Positions 1-7,049 of a stretch of DNA of 9,602 nucleotides are shown here, piece after piece; position 1 is the stretch's first letter, and every line of letters begins with the position of its first letter. The stretch is from NCBI GenBank assembly GCA_019136395.1, contig JAGVUH010000582.1, positions 1 through 9,602 on the forward strand, written 5' to 3'. The notes below the pieces were generated by a model. The model saw only the letters and a program-made list of their open reading frames with translations, did not search any database and had not been told where the DNA came from. The DNA comes from Gammaproteobacteria bacterium. Lineage in GTDB: Bacteria > Pseudomonadota > Gammaproteobacteria > Chromatiales > Chromatiaceae. The position numbers and the translations under genes were made by a program.

Positions 1-1
1 G

Positions 2-1918
2 TCCCACACCGGGGCCTGGGTCGGCTCCAACGAGGTCTTCCGCGCCGTCATGGAGCGCGCCGGCGTGGTCCAGGTCGATGCCCTGCACCAGCTCTTCGCC
101 GCCGCCCATGTCTTCGGCGCCAACAAGCGCCTGGGGGGCGATCGCATCGCCATCATCACCAACGGCGGCGGTCCCGGCGTCCTCGCCGCCGACCGTGCCG
201 CCGAACTAGGGCTCAACCTGGCCCAGTTCAGCGACGAGACCAATACCAAGCTCGGCGAGGCCCTACCCAATTGCTGGTCCCACGGCAATCCGGTGGACGT
301 CCTGGGCGACGCCAGCGCGGAGCGCTACGGTGCGGCGGTGGAGCTGTGCCTGGCCGATCCCAATGTTGACGGCGTCATCGCCATTCTCGCCCCCCTGGCC
401 ATGACCAACTGCACGGCCACGGCCCAGCGCCTGGTGGAGGTCGCCAAGAAGAGCCGCAAACCGGTGCTGGCCTGCTGGATGGGCGCCGCCCAGGTGGCCG
501 ATGCCCTGGCCCTCTTCGGCCAGAACCGCATCCCCCGCTTCGGCACCCCGGAACAGGCGGTGGAGGCCATGTCCTACCTGGCCAGCTACCACCGCAACCA
601 GAAGTTGCTGATGCAGTACCCCGGGCCCTTGTCCGAGCGGCGCAACCCGGACGTGGAGGGGGCGCGGCTGATCATCGAGGGCGTCATGGCCGAGGGGCGC
701 AAGACCCTGGGGATCATCGAGGCCAAGGCCATCCTCGCCGCCTTCCGCATCCCCACCATGCAGGCGGTGGCGGCGCGCACCCCCAACGAGGCCCTGATGG
801 CGGCCCAGGCCCTGGGCTTCCCGGTGGTGATGAAGATCAGCTCGCCGGACATCGCCTACAAGTCGGACGTGGACGGGGTGCGGCTGAACATCCGCGACTC
901 CCAGACGGTGCGCCGCACCTTCTCCGAGCTGGTGGAGCGGGCCAAGGCCATGCGCCCGGAGGCGCGCATCGACGGCGTCACCGTCGAGCACATGGTCTCC
1001 ACCCGCGCCGCCCGGGAGCTGCGGATCGGGGTCATGCGCGATCCCATCTTCGGTCCCGTCATCAGCTTCGGCGCCGGCGGCACCGAGGTGGAGGTGCTGG
1101 AGGACCACGCCGTGGGTCTACCGCCCCTCAACGACTTCATCATCGAGACCATGATCAACCACACCCGGGTCGCCCGGCTCATGGGGGCCTTCCGCCACAT
1201 GCCGCCCATGAACCGCAAGGCCCTGGCGCGGATCCTGCAGCGCGTCTCGGAGATGGTCTGCGAGCTGCCGGAGATCATCGCCATGGACGTCAATCCGCTG
1301 ATCGGCAACGACAAGGAGGTCATCGCCGTGGACGCCCGCATCCAGGTCCAGTACCGCCCACCCCAGTTGCCCCCCTACGGCCACATGGCCATCCACCCCT
1401 ACCCGGTGCACCTCATCGAGCGGGCGCAGATGCCGGACGGCACCGACCTGATCATCCGCCCTATCCGTCCAGAGGACGCGGAGATGGTGCAGAACTTCGT
1501 CCGCGGCCTATCCGAGCAGACCAAGTACTATCGCTACATGCAGGCCATCAAGGAACTGACCCCGGAGATGGTGGTGCGCTTCACCCAGATCGACTACGAC
1601 CGGGAGATGGCCCTGATCGGCGTCAAGGAGGGCGTGGAGGGCGACGAGATGGCCGGCGTGGCGCGCTATTCCTCCCGCCCCGGCGGCGAGGTGTGCGAGT
1701 TCGCCATCGTCGTCTCCGACACCTGGCGCGATCGCGGCATCGGCGCCCGCCTGATGCGCTCCCTGATGCAGAATGCCCGCGAGCGCGGCTTCCGCCACAT
1801 GGACGGCGAGGTCCTCACCGCCAACACCCGCATGCTCGCCCTGATGCGCTCCCTCGGTTTCCGCATCGAGCGCGACAAGCAGGACCCGGGGGTGCAACTG
1901 GTGGAAAAGGTCCTCTGA
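2..1918 (+). CDS. pat: Protein acyltransferase of the Pat family (NDP-forming acyl-CoA synthetase-like + ATP-grasp + GNAT), 5' end missing
   Basis: Only the last 638 residues are visible; the frame is open to the left edge, and the first ATG in view (50) is internal because the codons before it already encode conserved family sequence (SHTGAWVGSNEVF). The family is usually close to 900 residues, so the CoA-binding domain is missing. Domains in visible numbering: succinyl-CoA-ligase-like flavodoxin fold about 1-170, ATP-grasp about 218-456 (with VVMKISSPDIAYKSDVDGV and AMDVNPL), linker, and GNAT about 481-634. The GNAT acetyl-CoA loop is R576-DRGIG-581, and E566 in CEFAIVV matches the proposed catalytic glutamate of Salmonella Pat. 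Known homologues acetylate lysines, for example on acetyl-CoA synthetase, using acetyl-CoA in the cytosol. The family assignment is firm; the protein substrates are unknown. Histidine 2 lies where ADP-forming synthetases carry their phosphorylated histidine. The thiolase gene follows after about 240 bp. Confidence 0.9.
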   Translation, partial: SHTGAWVGSNEVFRAVMERAGVVQVDALHQLFAAAHVFGANKRLGGDRIAIITNGGGPGVLAADRAAELGLNLAQFSDETNTKLGEALPNCWSHGNPVDVLGDASAERYGAAVELCLADPNVDGVIAILAPLAMTNCTATAQRLVEVAKKSRKPVLACWMGAAQVADALALFGQNRIPRFGTPEQAVEAMSYLASYHRNQKLLMQYPGPLSERRNPDVEGARLIIEGVMAEGRKTLGIIEAKAILAAFRIPTMQAVAARTPNEALMAAQALGFPVVMKISSPDIAYKSDVDGVRLNIRDSQTVRRTFSELVERAKAMRPEARIDGVTVEHMVSTRAARELRIGVMRDPIFGPVISFGAGGTEVEVLEDHAVGLPPLNDFIIETMINHTRVARLMGAFRHMPPMNRKALARILQRVSEMVCELPEIIAMDVNPLIGNDKEVIAVDARIQVQYRPPQLPPYGHMAIHPYPVHLIERAQMPDGTDLIIRPIRPEDAEMVQNFVRGLSEQTKYYRYMQAIKELTPEMVVRFTQIDYDREMALIGVKEGVEGDEMAGVARYSSRPGGEVCEFAIVVSDTWRDRGIGARLMRSLMQNARERGFRHMDGEVLTANTRMLALMRSLGFRIERDKQDPGVQLVEKVL

Positions 1919-2009
1919 CCCGCTCCGCCCGGCCCCGGCAAGACGCCTGGAACCGGGCGCGGCACGACGCACGATCACGACCGAGGCCATCCGCCATGGA
2001 CGCCTCTTG

Positions 2010-2067
2010 TACAATCCGCGGGCGCATCGAAGACCCCCGGGGGCACATCCGATACAATCCGGGGGCG
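2010..2067 (+). repeat. Pair of 15-bp direct repeats containing TACAAT, possible tandem promoter elements
   Basis: TACAATCCGCGGGCG at 2010-2024 recurs as TACAATCCGGGGGCG at 2053-2067 (14 of 15 identical, 43-bp period). Between them lies the 10-bp palindrome CCCCCGGGGG at 2034-2043. TACAAT fits a sigma-70 -10 box (5 of 6), and both copies lie upstream of the thiolase, so they could be tandem start sites. However, no good -35 hexamer sits 16-18 bp upstream of either copy. An operator repeat or chance duplication in GC-rich spacer is also possible. Confidence 0.35.
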
Positions 2068-2157
2068 ACAAGCCCGCGTGGCCGCCAGCGCCGGCTCGAC
2101 CGCCAACGGTCACGGGCCACCACTCCACCATAACCACCACCGGTAGGAAATCCTGAC

Positions 2158-3339
2158 ATGAGTAGAGACGTCGTCGTTCTGAGCGCGGTGCGCTCCCCCA
2201 TCGGTACCTTTGGCGGCGCCCTGGCCGATTTCGAGGCCAGCGAACTGGCCGGCATCGTCATGAAGGAGGCCGTCGCCCGCTCCGGCGTCGATCCCCAGCG
2301 GATCGAATACGTCACCGTCGGCAACACCATGCCGACCGATTCCCGCTACGCCTACGTCTCCCGGGTCGCCGCCATCCAGGCCGGCCTACCCATGGAGTCG
2401 GTGGCCATGCAGGTGTCCCGCCTCTGTGCCTCCGGCCTCCAGGGCATCGTCACCACCGCCCAGAACATCATGCTGGGTGACGCCGACTACGGCATCGGTG
2501 GCGGCGTCGAGGTCATGTCCAGGGGCGCCTACCTGCTGCCGGCCCTGCGCTCCGGGGCGCGCATGGGTGACACCACCGCCATCGATTCCATGGTCGCCGT
2601 CCTCACCGATCCTTTCGGCGTCGGCCACATGGGCATCACCGCCGAGAACCTGGCCGCCAAGCACGGCATCAGCCGCGAGGAGCAGGACGCCTTCGCCGTC
2701 GAGTCCCAGCGCCGGGCGGGCGCCGCCATCGCGGCCGGCCACTTCAAGTCTCAGATCCTGCCCATCGTCAAGCAGACCCGCAAGGGCGAGGTCATCTTCG
2801 ACACTGACGAACACCCGCGCCCCGGCACCACCCTGGAGGCCCTGGCCAAGATGAAGCCGGCCTTCAAGAAGGACGGCACAGTCACCGCCGGCAACGCCTC
2901 CGGCATCAACGACGGCGCCGCCTTCTTCGTCCTCGCCGCCGCCGATGTCGCCGCCAAGGCCGGCCACCAGCCCATGGCGCGGCTGGTCTCCTATGCCGTC
3001 GCCGGCGTCCCCAACGACATCATGGGCGAAGGCCCCATCCCCGCCACCCGCAAGGCCCTGGCCAAGGCCGGTCTCACCTTGGACCAGATGGACGTCATCG
3101 AGTCCAACGAGGCCTTCGCCGCTCAGGCCCTGTCGGTGGCCAAGGTCCTTGGCCTCGACCCGGCCAAGACCAACCCCAACGGCGGCGCCATCGCCCTGGG
3201 CCACCCGGTGGGCTGCTCCGGCGCCTTCATCGCCACCAAGGCCCTCTATGAGCTGGAGCGCATCGGTGGCAAGTACTGCCTGGTGACCATGTGCATCGGC
3301 GGCGGCCAGGGGATCGCGGCCATCTTCGAACGCGCCTAA
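2158..3339 (+). CDS. bktB: Acetyl-CoA C-acyltransferase (3-ketoacyl-CoA thiolase, BktB-like)
   Basis: A complete 393-residue thiolase, the usual length for the family. It makes or cleaves 3-ketoacyl-CoA (2 acyl-CoA to 3-ketoacyl-CoA + CoA) in the cytosol, as in beta-oxidation or the first step of polyhydroxyalkanoate synthesis. The active-site set is complete: nucleophile C90 in RLCASGLQ, NEAF at 317-320, H349 in the GHP motif and C379 in MCIGGGQG. C90 is followed by Ala where Gly is usual, and the histidine loop reads GHPVGCSGA instead of the common GHPIGATGA. From memory, the N-terminus (VVVLSAVRSPIGTFGG) and the C-terminal CIGGGQGIAAIFER resemble Cupriavidus BktB, hence the tentative symbol; a PhaA-like acetyl-CoA acetyltransferase is the main alternative. 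The ATG is supported by AGGA at 2145-2148, 9 bp upstream. No PHA or beta-oxidation partner gene is visible beside it, so the pathway is inferred. Confidence 0.93.
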   Translation: MSRDVVVLSAVRSPIGTFGGALADFEASELAGIVMKEAVARSGVDPQRIEYVTVGNTMPTDSRYAYVSRVAAIQAGLPMESVAMQVSRLCASGLQGIVTTAQNIMLGDADYGIGGGVEVMSRGAYLLPALRSGARMGDTTAIDSMVAVLTDPFGVGHMGITAENLAAKHGISREEQDAFAVESQRRAGAAIAAGHFKSQILPIVKQTRKGEVIFDTDEHPRPGTTLEALAKMKPAFKKDGTVTAGNASGINDGAAFFVLAAADVAAKAGHQPMARLVSYAVAGVPNDIMGEGPIPATRKALAKAGLTLDQMDVIESNEAFAAQALSVAKVLGLDPAKTNPNGGAIALGHPVGCSGAFIATKALYELERIGGKYCLVTMCIGGGQGIAAIFERA

Positions 3340-3373
3340 TACCCCGGGGCAGCATCAACTCTCCCCACCCCCT

Positions 3374-3402
3374 CCGGCCAGGCACGTCCGCTGACTGGCC
3401 GG
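3374..3402 (+). repeat. 8-bp inverted repeat downstream of the thiolase
   Basis: CCGGCCAG (3374-3381) pairs perfectly with CTGGCCGG (3395-3402) across a 13-nt loop. It lies 34 bp after the thiolase stop and could form a transcription-ending or mRNA-protecting hairpin. No T-run follows, so it is not a good intrinsic terminator. The rest of the 3340-3573 gap shows no gene I can support. Confidence 0.3.
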
Positions 3403-3573
3403 GTGGCGGGTTTAATCCGGGTCATCCAGACCCAAAATCCCTAGCCGGACCTCTTCCGCGCCGCCCAGGCTGGCGGAAGCGAGCTAGCGGGGAACTCAGC
3501 CACCGCGAGACGTTCCAACCTGGCTCAAACTTCGCCCGATTCATTCATCCGCTATGGGAGTAACGTTGTCGCC

Positions 3574-4218
3574 ATGAACCCACAAGAAAAAGACATGATC
3601 GAGGGCCTCTTCCAGCGCCTGCAACAGGCCGAGTCCCAGATGGGCAAGCGCGATACCGAGGCCGAGGCGCTCATCAATAGCTTCATGACCCGCCAATCCG
3701 CCGCCCCCTATCTCCTGTCCCAGGTGGTCCTGGTGCAGGAGCAGGGCCTGAAGAACCTCCAGGCCCATGTCGAGACCATGCAGGCGCAGGTCGATGACCT
3801 GCAGCGCCAGTTGGAGGAACGCCCCCAAGGCGGAGGCGGCTTCCTCGGCGGGCTCTTCGGCGGTGGTAGTCAGCCCGCCGCACCCGCCCGCCCGGCCCAG
3901 CCTGCCAGCCGCGGCTGGGGCAACAGCCCGACGGGCGCCCCGGCCATGGGTGCCTCGCCCTTCCAGCAGCAGCCCGGTCAGGGCGGTGGCTTCCTGGCCG
4001 GCGCCATGCAAACCGCCATGGGTGTCGCCGGTGGCGTGCTCCTCGGCAACGCCATCGCAGGCATGTTCTCCAGCCCCGCCGAAGCGGCGGAGAGCCCGGC
4101 CCCGGCCCCCGCCGAGCCGGCGGCCGCCCCTGAAGAGCCCGCGGCCGAGGAGGGCGGCGGCTTCTTCGACGGCTTCTTCGGCGGTGGCAGCGACGAGGGC
4201 GGCGGCGAGGAGTGGTGA
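3574..4218 (+). CDS. DUF2076 family protein with coiled coil and Gly/Pro/Ala-rich tail
   Basis: A 214-residue protein. The N-terminus (MNPQEKDMIEGLFQRLQQ, then residues 41-60 including APYLLSQVVLVQEQGLK) matches the DUF2076 family, whose function is not established. Visible parts in order: conserved helical head 1-60, heptad-like coiled coil about 55-83, glycine-rich stretch 86-99 (GGGGFLGGLFGGGS), Pro/Ala/Gln linker 100-136, a weakly hydrophobic Gly/Ala-rich helix 138-165 that might insert in or lie on a membrane, an acidic Pro/Ala/Glu stretch 169-193, and a second glycine-rich copy 194-206 (GGGFFDGFFGGGS) before an acidic end. There is no N-terminal signal peptide, so export is doubtful. 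A GGGAG at 3556-3560 lies 13 nt before the ATG, which is rather far. The gene stands alone: its own gap upstream and a strong terminator downstream suggest a single-gene unit. Confidence 0.85.
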   Translation: MNPQEKDMIEGLFQRLQQAESQMGKRDTEAEALINSFMTRQSAAPYLLSQVVLVQEQGLKNLQAHVETMQAQVDDLQRQLEERPQGGGGFLGGLFGGGSQPAAPARPAQPASRGWGNSPTGAPAMGASPFQQQPGQGGGFLAGAMQTAMGVAGGVLLGNAIAGMFSSPAEAAESPAPAPAEPAAAPEEPAAEEGGGFFDGFFGGGSDEGGGEEW

Positions 4219-4251
4219 TCGCCGCTGGGGGATGCCGCTAATGCCTGTTAC

Positions 4252-4322
4252 GGATGATGGGATTGGACGTCATCATCCAGACCTACCCTTGGGCTGATAG
4301 CCCTACCCTAAGGCTGATAGCC
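4252..4322 (+). repeat. Structured 3' UTR: 8-bp inverted repeat plus two 20-bp tandem repeats
   Basis: Between the DUF2076 stop and its terminator, GGATGATG (4252-4259) pairs perfectly with CATCATCC (4271-4278) around an 11-nt loop. Directly after come two tandem 20-bp units, 4282-4301 and 4302-4321, identical at 18 of 20 positions. Each contains the small palindrome GGCTGATAGCC; in the first copy it extends to GGGCT-gat-AGCCC (4291-4303). These would place three consecutive hairpins before the terminator in the transcript. Their role is unknown: mRNA stabilisation, a protein-binding site or a 3'-derived small RNA are all possible. Confidence 0.6.
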
Positions 4323-4343
4323 ATTCCCCCCTAACCCTGCCAG

Positions 4344-4373
4344 CACCCCGGTTTGACCGGGGTGTTTTTTTTT
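4344..4373 (+). terminator. Rho-independent terminator of the DUF2076 gene
   Basis: A perfect 8-bp GC-rich stem (CACCCCGG at 4344-4351, CCGGGGTG at 4357-4364) with a 5-nt loop is followed at once by nine T residues (4365-4373). The T-run gives the orientation: it ends + strand transcription. It sits 12 bp from the end of the convergent permease gene. On the - strand the hairpin has no T-run after it, so it is probably not a full terminator for that operon. Confidence 0.93.
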
Positions 4374-4385
4374 GGGCAACCGCTC

Positions 4386-5702
4386 TCAGCGCTTGCCGAT
4401 GCGCAGCAGTTGATGGAGCAGGACGGCCATGACCGTGCTCAGGGTCAAGGCCGATTCAAAGAGCGGGCGCAACAGCGGAGGGATGTCGGCGAACAAGGCG
4501 GGGTTGATGTCCAGGCTCAGGCCAAAGATCAGGGGAATGCCGATGACAAAGGTCTTGCGGCTGTCCATGCCGGAGCCCAGGATGATCTGGATGCCGGAGA
4601 TAATCATGAAGCTGGTCACGTAGATGAGGATGGCGCCCATGACCGGCGCGGGCATGACGGACAGGAAACCGGAGACCTTGGGGAAGAAGGCCAGCAGAAT
4701 GAAAAGACCCCCGGCCATGTAGGCGATCGAGCGGCTGGTCGCCCCCGAGGCCTTGCTCAGGGCAACGTTGCTCGCCGAGGTGTCCGAGGCCATGCCCCCG
4801 AGCAGGCCCGAGACGGTCACGCAGACGGAATCGGCCATCAGGCCATTGGAGATGCGGCGCATGTCCGGGGCCTGCCAGGCATCGTCGTTCACCTTTTCGC
4901 ACAGGATCAGGTTGCCAAAGGACTTGAGGGCCCCGGTGATGGAGACGATGACAAAGATCGGCACCAGGGACCAGTCTATGGCCAGATCGAAACTGTTTTC
5001 CAGGAAGGGCAGACTGACCCAGGGGGAATCCAGCACCTCCCGCAGGCTGGTCCAGGGAATCAGTCCCAGCGCCAGGGAGAGGACATAACCGAGACTGAAA
5101 CCGAGAAAGACGCTGTACAGCCTGAGATTGCCCTTGCCCCAGATATTGACCCCGATCATGGTGAGGAGGCTGAGGGAGGCAATCGCGACATTGCTGAGAT
5201 GGATGGGCTCGCCTTCATAGTTGATGCCCAGGAACTTGGAGACCCCCAGGGTGACCAGACTCTGGGCGACCATCAGCACCACGAGGCCGGTGATCTCGGG
5301 GGGGAAGAGGAAGGCGAGTCGCTGGGCAAAGCGGGCAAAGACGGCCTCGGCCAGGCCGGCGACGATGGTCATGCCGCGCATCAGCGGCAGGCCCCCGAGC
5401 CAGGCCGCCTCCATGGAGACCAGGAAGAAGTTCGGGCCACAGAGGTTGGGACAGACGAAACCCGAACCCAGGAACCGCCACCGCAGCACCTGCACGATAG
5501 TACCGATGCCGCAGGCGATCATGGTCAGGGCAATCACCGAGCGGGTCTCCTCGAAGGACCCACCGATCTCGCTCATCACCACGATCGGCAGCACCAGGGT
5601 GCTCGACATGAGAAAGATGTGCTGACAACCCAGGATCAGGAGGTCGAGAAAGGGGGGCTTGTCATCCAGGCCATAAATCAGATCGTGGGGTTTTTGGGCC
5701 AT
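4386..5702 (-). CDS. NCS2-family (nucleobase:cation symporter-2, xanthine/uracil-type) permease with unusual binding site
   Basis: A 438-residue polytopic inner-membrane protein with about 12-14 hydrophobic segments, the usual size for COG2233 transporters. These carry a nucleobase or related compound into the cell with protons or sodium. TM1 keeps the family Gln-His (Q27-H28 in GCQHIF), and CGPNFF at 88-93 is also family-like. By my alignment the two UraA uracil-binding glutamates are replaced: the TM8 position is K260 (in GALKSFGNL) and the TM10 position is S311 (in SDTSASNVALSKASGATSR). This pattern belongs to a less-studied NCS2 branch, so the substrate is open. The ATG lies 12 bp after the stop of the Cache-domain gene, with GGGGA about 8 nt upstream, so the two are co-transcribed. 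No purine or pyrimidine catabolic genes are nearby to suggest the cargo. Confidence 0.9.
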   Translation of the reverse strand: MAQKPHDLIYGLDDKPPFLDLLILGCQHIFLMSSTLVLPIVVMSEIGGSFEETRSVIALTMIACGIGTIVQVLRWRFLGSGFVCPNLCGPNFFLVSMEAAWLGGLPLMRGMTIVAGLAEAVFARFAQRLAFLFPPEITGLVVLMVAQSLVTLGVSKFLGINYEGEPIHLSNVAIASLSLLTMIGVNIWGKGNLRLYSVFLGFSLGYVLSLALGLIPWTSLREVLDSPWVSLPFLENSFDLAIDWSLVPIFVIVSITGALKSFGNLILCEKVNDDAWQAPDMRRISNGLMADSVCVTVSGLLGGMASDTSASNVALSKASGATSRSIAYMAGGLFILLAFFPKVSGFLSVMPAPVMGAILIYVTSFMIISGIQIILGSGMDSRKTFVIGIPLIFGLSLDINPALFADIPPLLRPLFESALTLSTVMAVLLHQLLRIGKR

Positions 5703-5714
5703 GGCGGGTCCCCG

Positions 5715-6638
5715 TCATTCCAGCCAGATGGGTGCTGCCGGGACATAACCAGCCCCAACATAGAAGATCTCATCCCCGAAGCGGACCTTACGCGTGTAGA
5801 TCATGTTCTTCTCGGGCAGGCCGGAGCCCGGCTTGCGGGCGGTAAAGCTGGACCAGGTAGCCTCCTTGTCCCGGAGGGCCGCCCGAGTTTCCTGAAAGAC
5901 GTTCTTGCCGATCACGTCGCGCTGGTTGGCGATGTTGCGCTTATGCAGGAGGTTGGGAAATAGGGGGTCCACCAGGACATTGCCCTCCTCGTCGGTCACA
6001 TGGATATAGGAGTCCATGACATGGAGGGGACTGGCAACACGCCTGAGTTGTTCAAAGGCCGCTTCCTTACCCAATTGCTGGATCAAGGCCGCGGCCCGGT
6101 CGACGCTGTCCTGGATAAAGGTTTTTTCGATCTTGATGTTGTACAGACCGCTGCCGACGAGATAGACCTTGCCGTCGGGAGCGACCGCCTTGCGGACATA
6201 GGAGCCCTTCCACACGGGGAGCATATGCCCCGGTTCCTCCCACAGATAGAAAATCCAGCCACTGGCATCGGGTTCCGGTTGGCGGGCAATCGCCATGAGC
6301 GTGGCCACGACGGGCTTGCCTTCCATGTCCTTCAGCGCCGACAGGTCCTGTCCCTGTAAATGAGGTTCGACCGGATGGAAGACATTGACACCTTGCTCGT
6401 CATAGACGAACAGGTAGTTTTCCTCATTGAACCACTTGGAATCCCTGGTACCGAACGCGGAGACGGCTGCCGTGCCCCTGCTTTCGATCAGGGCGGCGGC
6501 ATCCTCCACCAGCCTGACGAGTTTTCGATTGTCCTGATAAACATAGGCGGCCAGCTTGTCCTGCAGACCGGCACCAAGGACAAGGCTACTGCCAAGCAGG
6601 CACACCAGCGACAGCAGCCATGGGCGGAGGCGGTTCAT
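5715..6638 (-). CDS. Secreted double-Cache-domain ligand-binding protein
   Basis: A 307-residue protein with a signal peptide at 1-23 (Arg-containing N-terminus, hydrophobic stretch 7-21, likely cut after LGA23). There is no lipobox cysteine and no later membrane segment, so it should be free in the periplasm. Two Cache repeats follow: about 38-170 (LVEDAAALIESRG, YLFVYDEQGVNVFHP, GWIFYLW, VGSGLYN) and about 175-301 (AAALIQQLG, SYIHVTDEEGNVLVDP, VRFGDEIFYVGAGYV). Cache domains normally bind small ligands as the sensor part of chemoreceptors or histidine kinases. Here no methyl-accepting, kinase, HAMP or GGDEF domain follows, so it is a stand-alone binding protein. Being the first gene of an operon with an NCS2 permease, it may deliver or sense that transporter's ligand; this is inference from context. 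The ribosome site is weak (GAAAG), leaving the exact start slightly uncertain. Confidence 0.85.
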   Translation of the reverse strand: MNRLRPWLLSLVCLLGSSLVLGAGLQDKLAAYVYQDNRKLVRLVEDAAALIESRGTAAVSAFGTRDSKWFNEENYLFVYDEQGVNVFHPVEPHLQGQDLSALKDMEGKPVVATLMAIARQPEPDASGWIFYLWEEPGHMLPVWKGSYVRKAVAPDGKVYLVGSGLYNIKIEKTFIQDSVDRAAALIQQLGKEAAFEQLRRVASPLHVMDSYIHVTDEEGNVLVDPLFPNLLHKRNIANQRDVIGKNVFQETRAALRDKEATWSSFTARKPGSGLPEKNMIYTRKVRFGDEIFYVGAGYVPAAPIWLE

Positions 6639-6711
6639 GTACTTGCTTTCAAATAATTTTTATTTCTTTATGAGTTGCTTTCATGGAAAGCCACATCCCC
6701 CTTCAAAAATG

Positions 6712-6720
6712 AGTATAGCA
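6712..6720 (-). promoter_or_regulatory. Extended -10 promoter of the Cache/permease operon
   Basis: On the - strand this reads TGCTATACT, an extended -10 element (TGn followed by TATACT, 5 of 6 to consensus). No good -35 lies 17 bp upstream, as is common for extended -10 promoters. Transcription would start near 6704, giving a leader of roughly 65 nt before the Cache gene ATG at 6638. The leader is AT-rich. Confidence 0.5.
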
Positions 6721-7020
6721 GTCGTGTCAGACAGGGCTTTGCTTCGCTCCAAATCCTTGCTCCGCCCCATGCGACCGCTTCACGATGCGATTCATCATCA
6801 GCACCAATGGCCATCAGCCCCTTTCAGGTCGAGGCCCCGTGGCTGAAGGAACGGGCTAGCTGACGCTACCAGCGGGTGATGGTGGCGGTACTGTCCGGAC
6901 GCACCTCGATTCCAGCCTGGAACTACTGGATGCCATGCCCTCCATACGCGGAGAGAGTCGCCAGCGGCCAGTGGTTACGTCCATGAGCCGACGTTTGCGG
7001 CCTTATCCGGACGAAAGCGT

Positions 7021-7049
7021 TTTACAATCGGCCCCTGCCTAAATATATT
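7021..7049 (+). promoter_or_regulatory. Sigma-70-type promoter of the HTH-methyltransferase-drmD operon
   Basis: TTTACA (7021-7026; 5 of 6 to TTGACA) and TATATT (7044-7049; 5 of 6 to TATAAT) are separated by exactly 17 bp in an AT-rich patch unlike its surroundings. The start site would be near 7056, giving a leader of about 88 nt. A short stem can form in that leader between GGGGA (7067-7071) and TCCCC (7086-7090). It is the only good promoter seen for the three downstream genes. Confidence 0.65.

Noticed and set aside
263..1108. - strand open frame of 281 codons inside the acyltransferase gene
   Set aside because: His/Gly/Ala-rich shadow of a GC-rich gene whose + strand product has clear conserved domains.
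2386..3204. - strand open frame of 272 codons inside the thiolase
   Set aside because: Gly/Asp-rich antisense artefact; the thiolase on the other strand has every catalytic residue.
3291..3563. + strand 90-codon frame spanning the thiolase end and the following gap
   Set aside because: Starts within the thiolase in another frame, has Pro/Arg-rich composition and no ribosome site.
4344..4364. The strong hairpin as a two-way terminator also serving the permease operon
   Set aside because: On the - strand no T-run follows the stem (GCTGGC instead), so only + strand termination is supported.
4353..5963. Long + strand open frame (536 codons) opposite the permease and Cache genes
   Set aside because: Its product is a Gln/Asp/Gly/His-rich low-complexity sequence with no domain; it mirrors the codons of the two convincing - strand genes and begins inside a terminator.
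6556..6863. Short + strand frames over the Cache gene start and the following gap
   Set aside because: They begin inside the Cache gene's signal-peptide codons or the AT-rich promoter, lack a ribosome site and show no known family.
6893..6900. Palindrome GTCCGGAC as an operator or attachment core
   Set aside because: A single 8-bp palindrome is expected by chance in GC-rich DNA and has no partner nearby.
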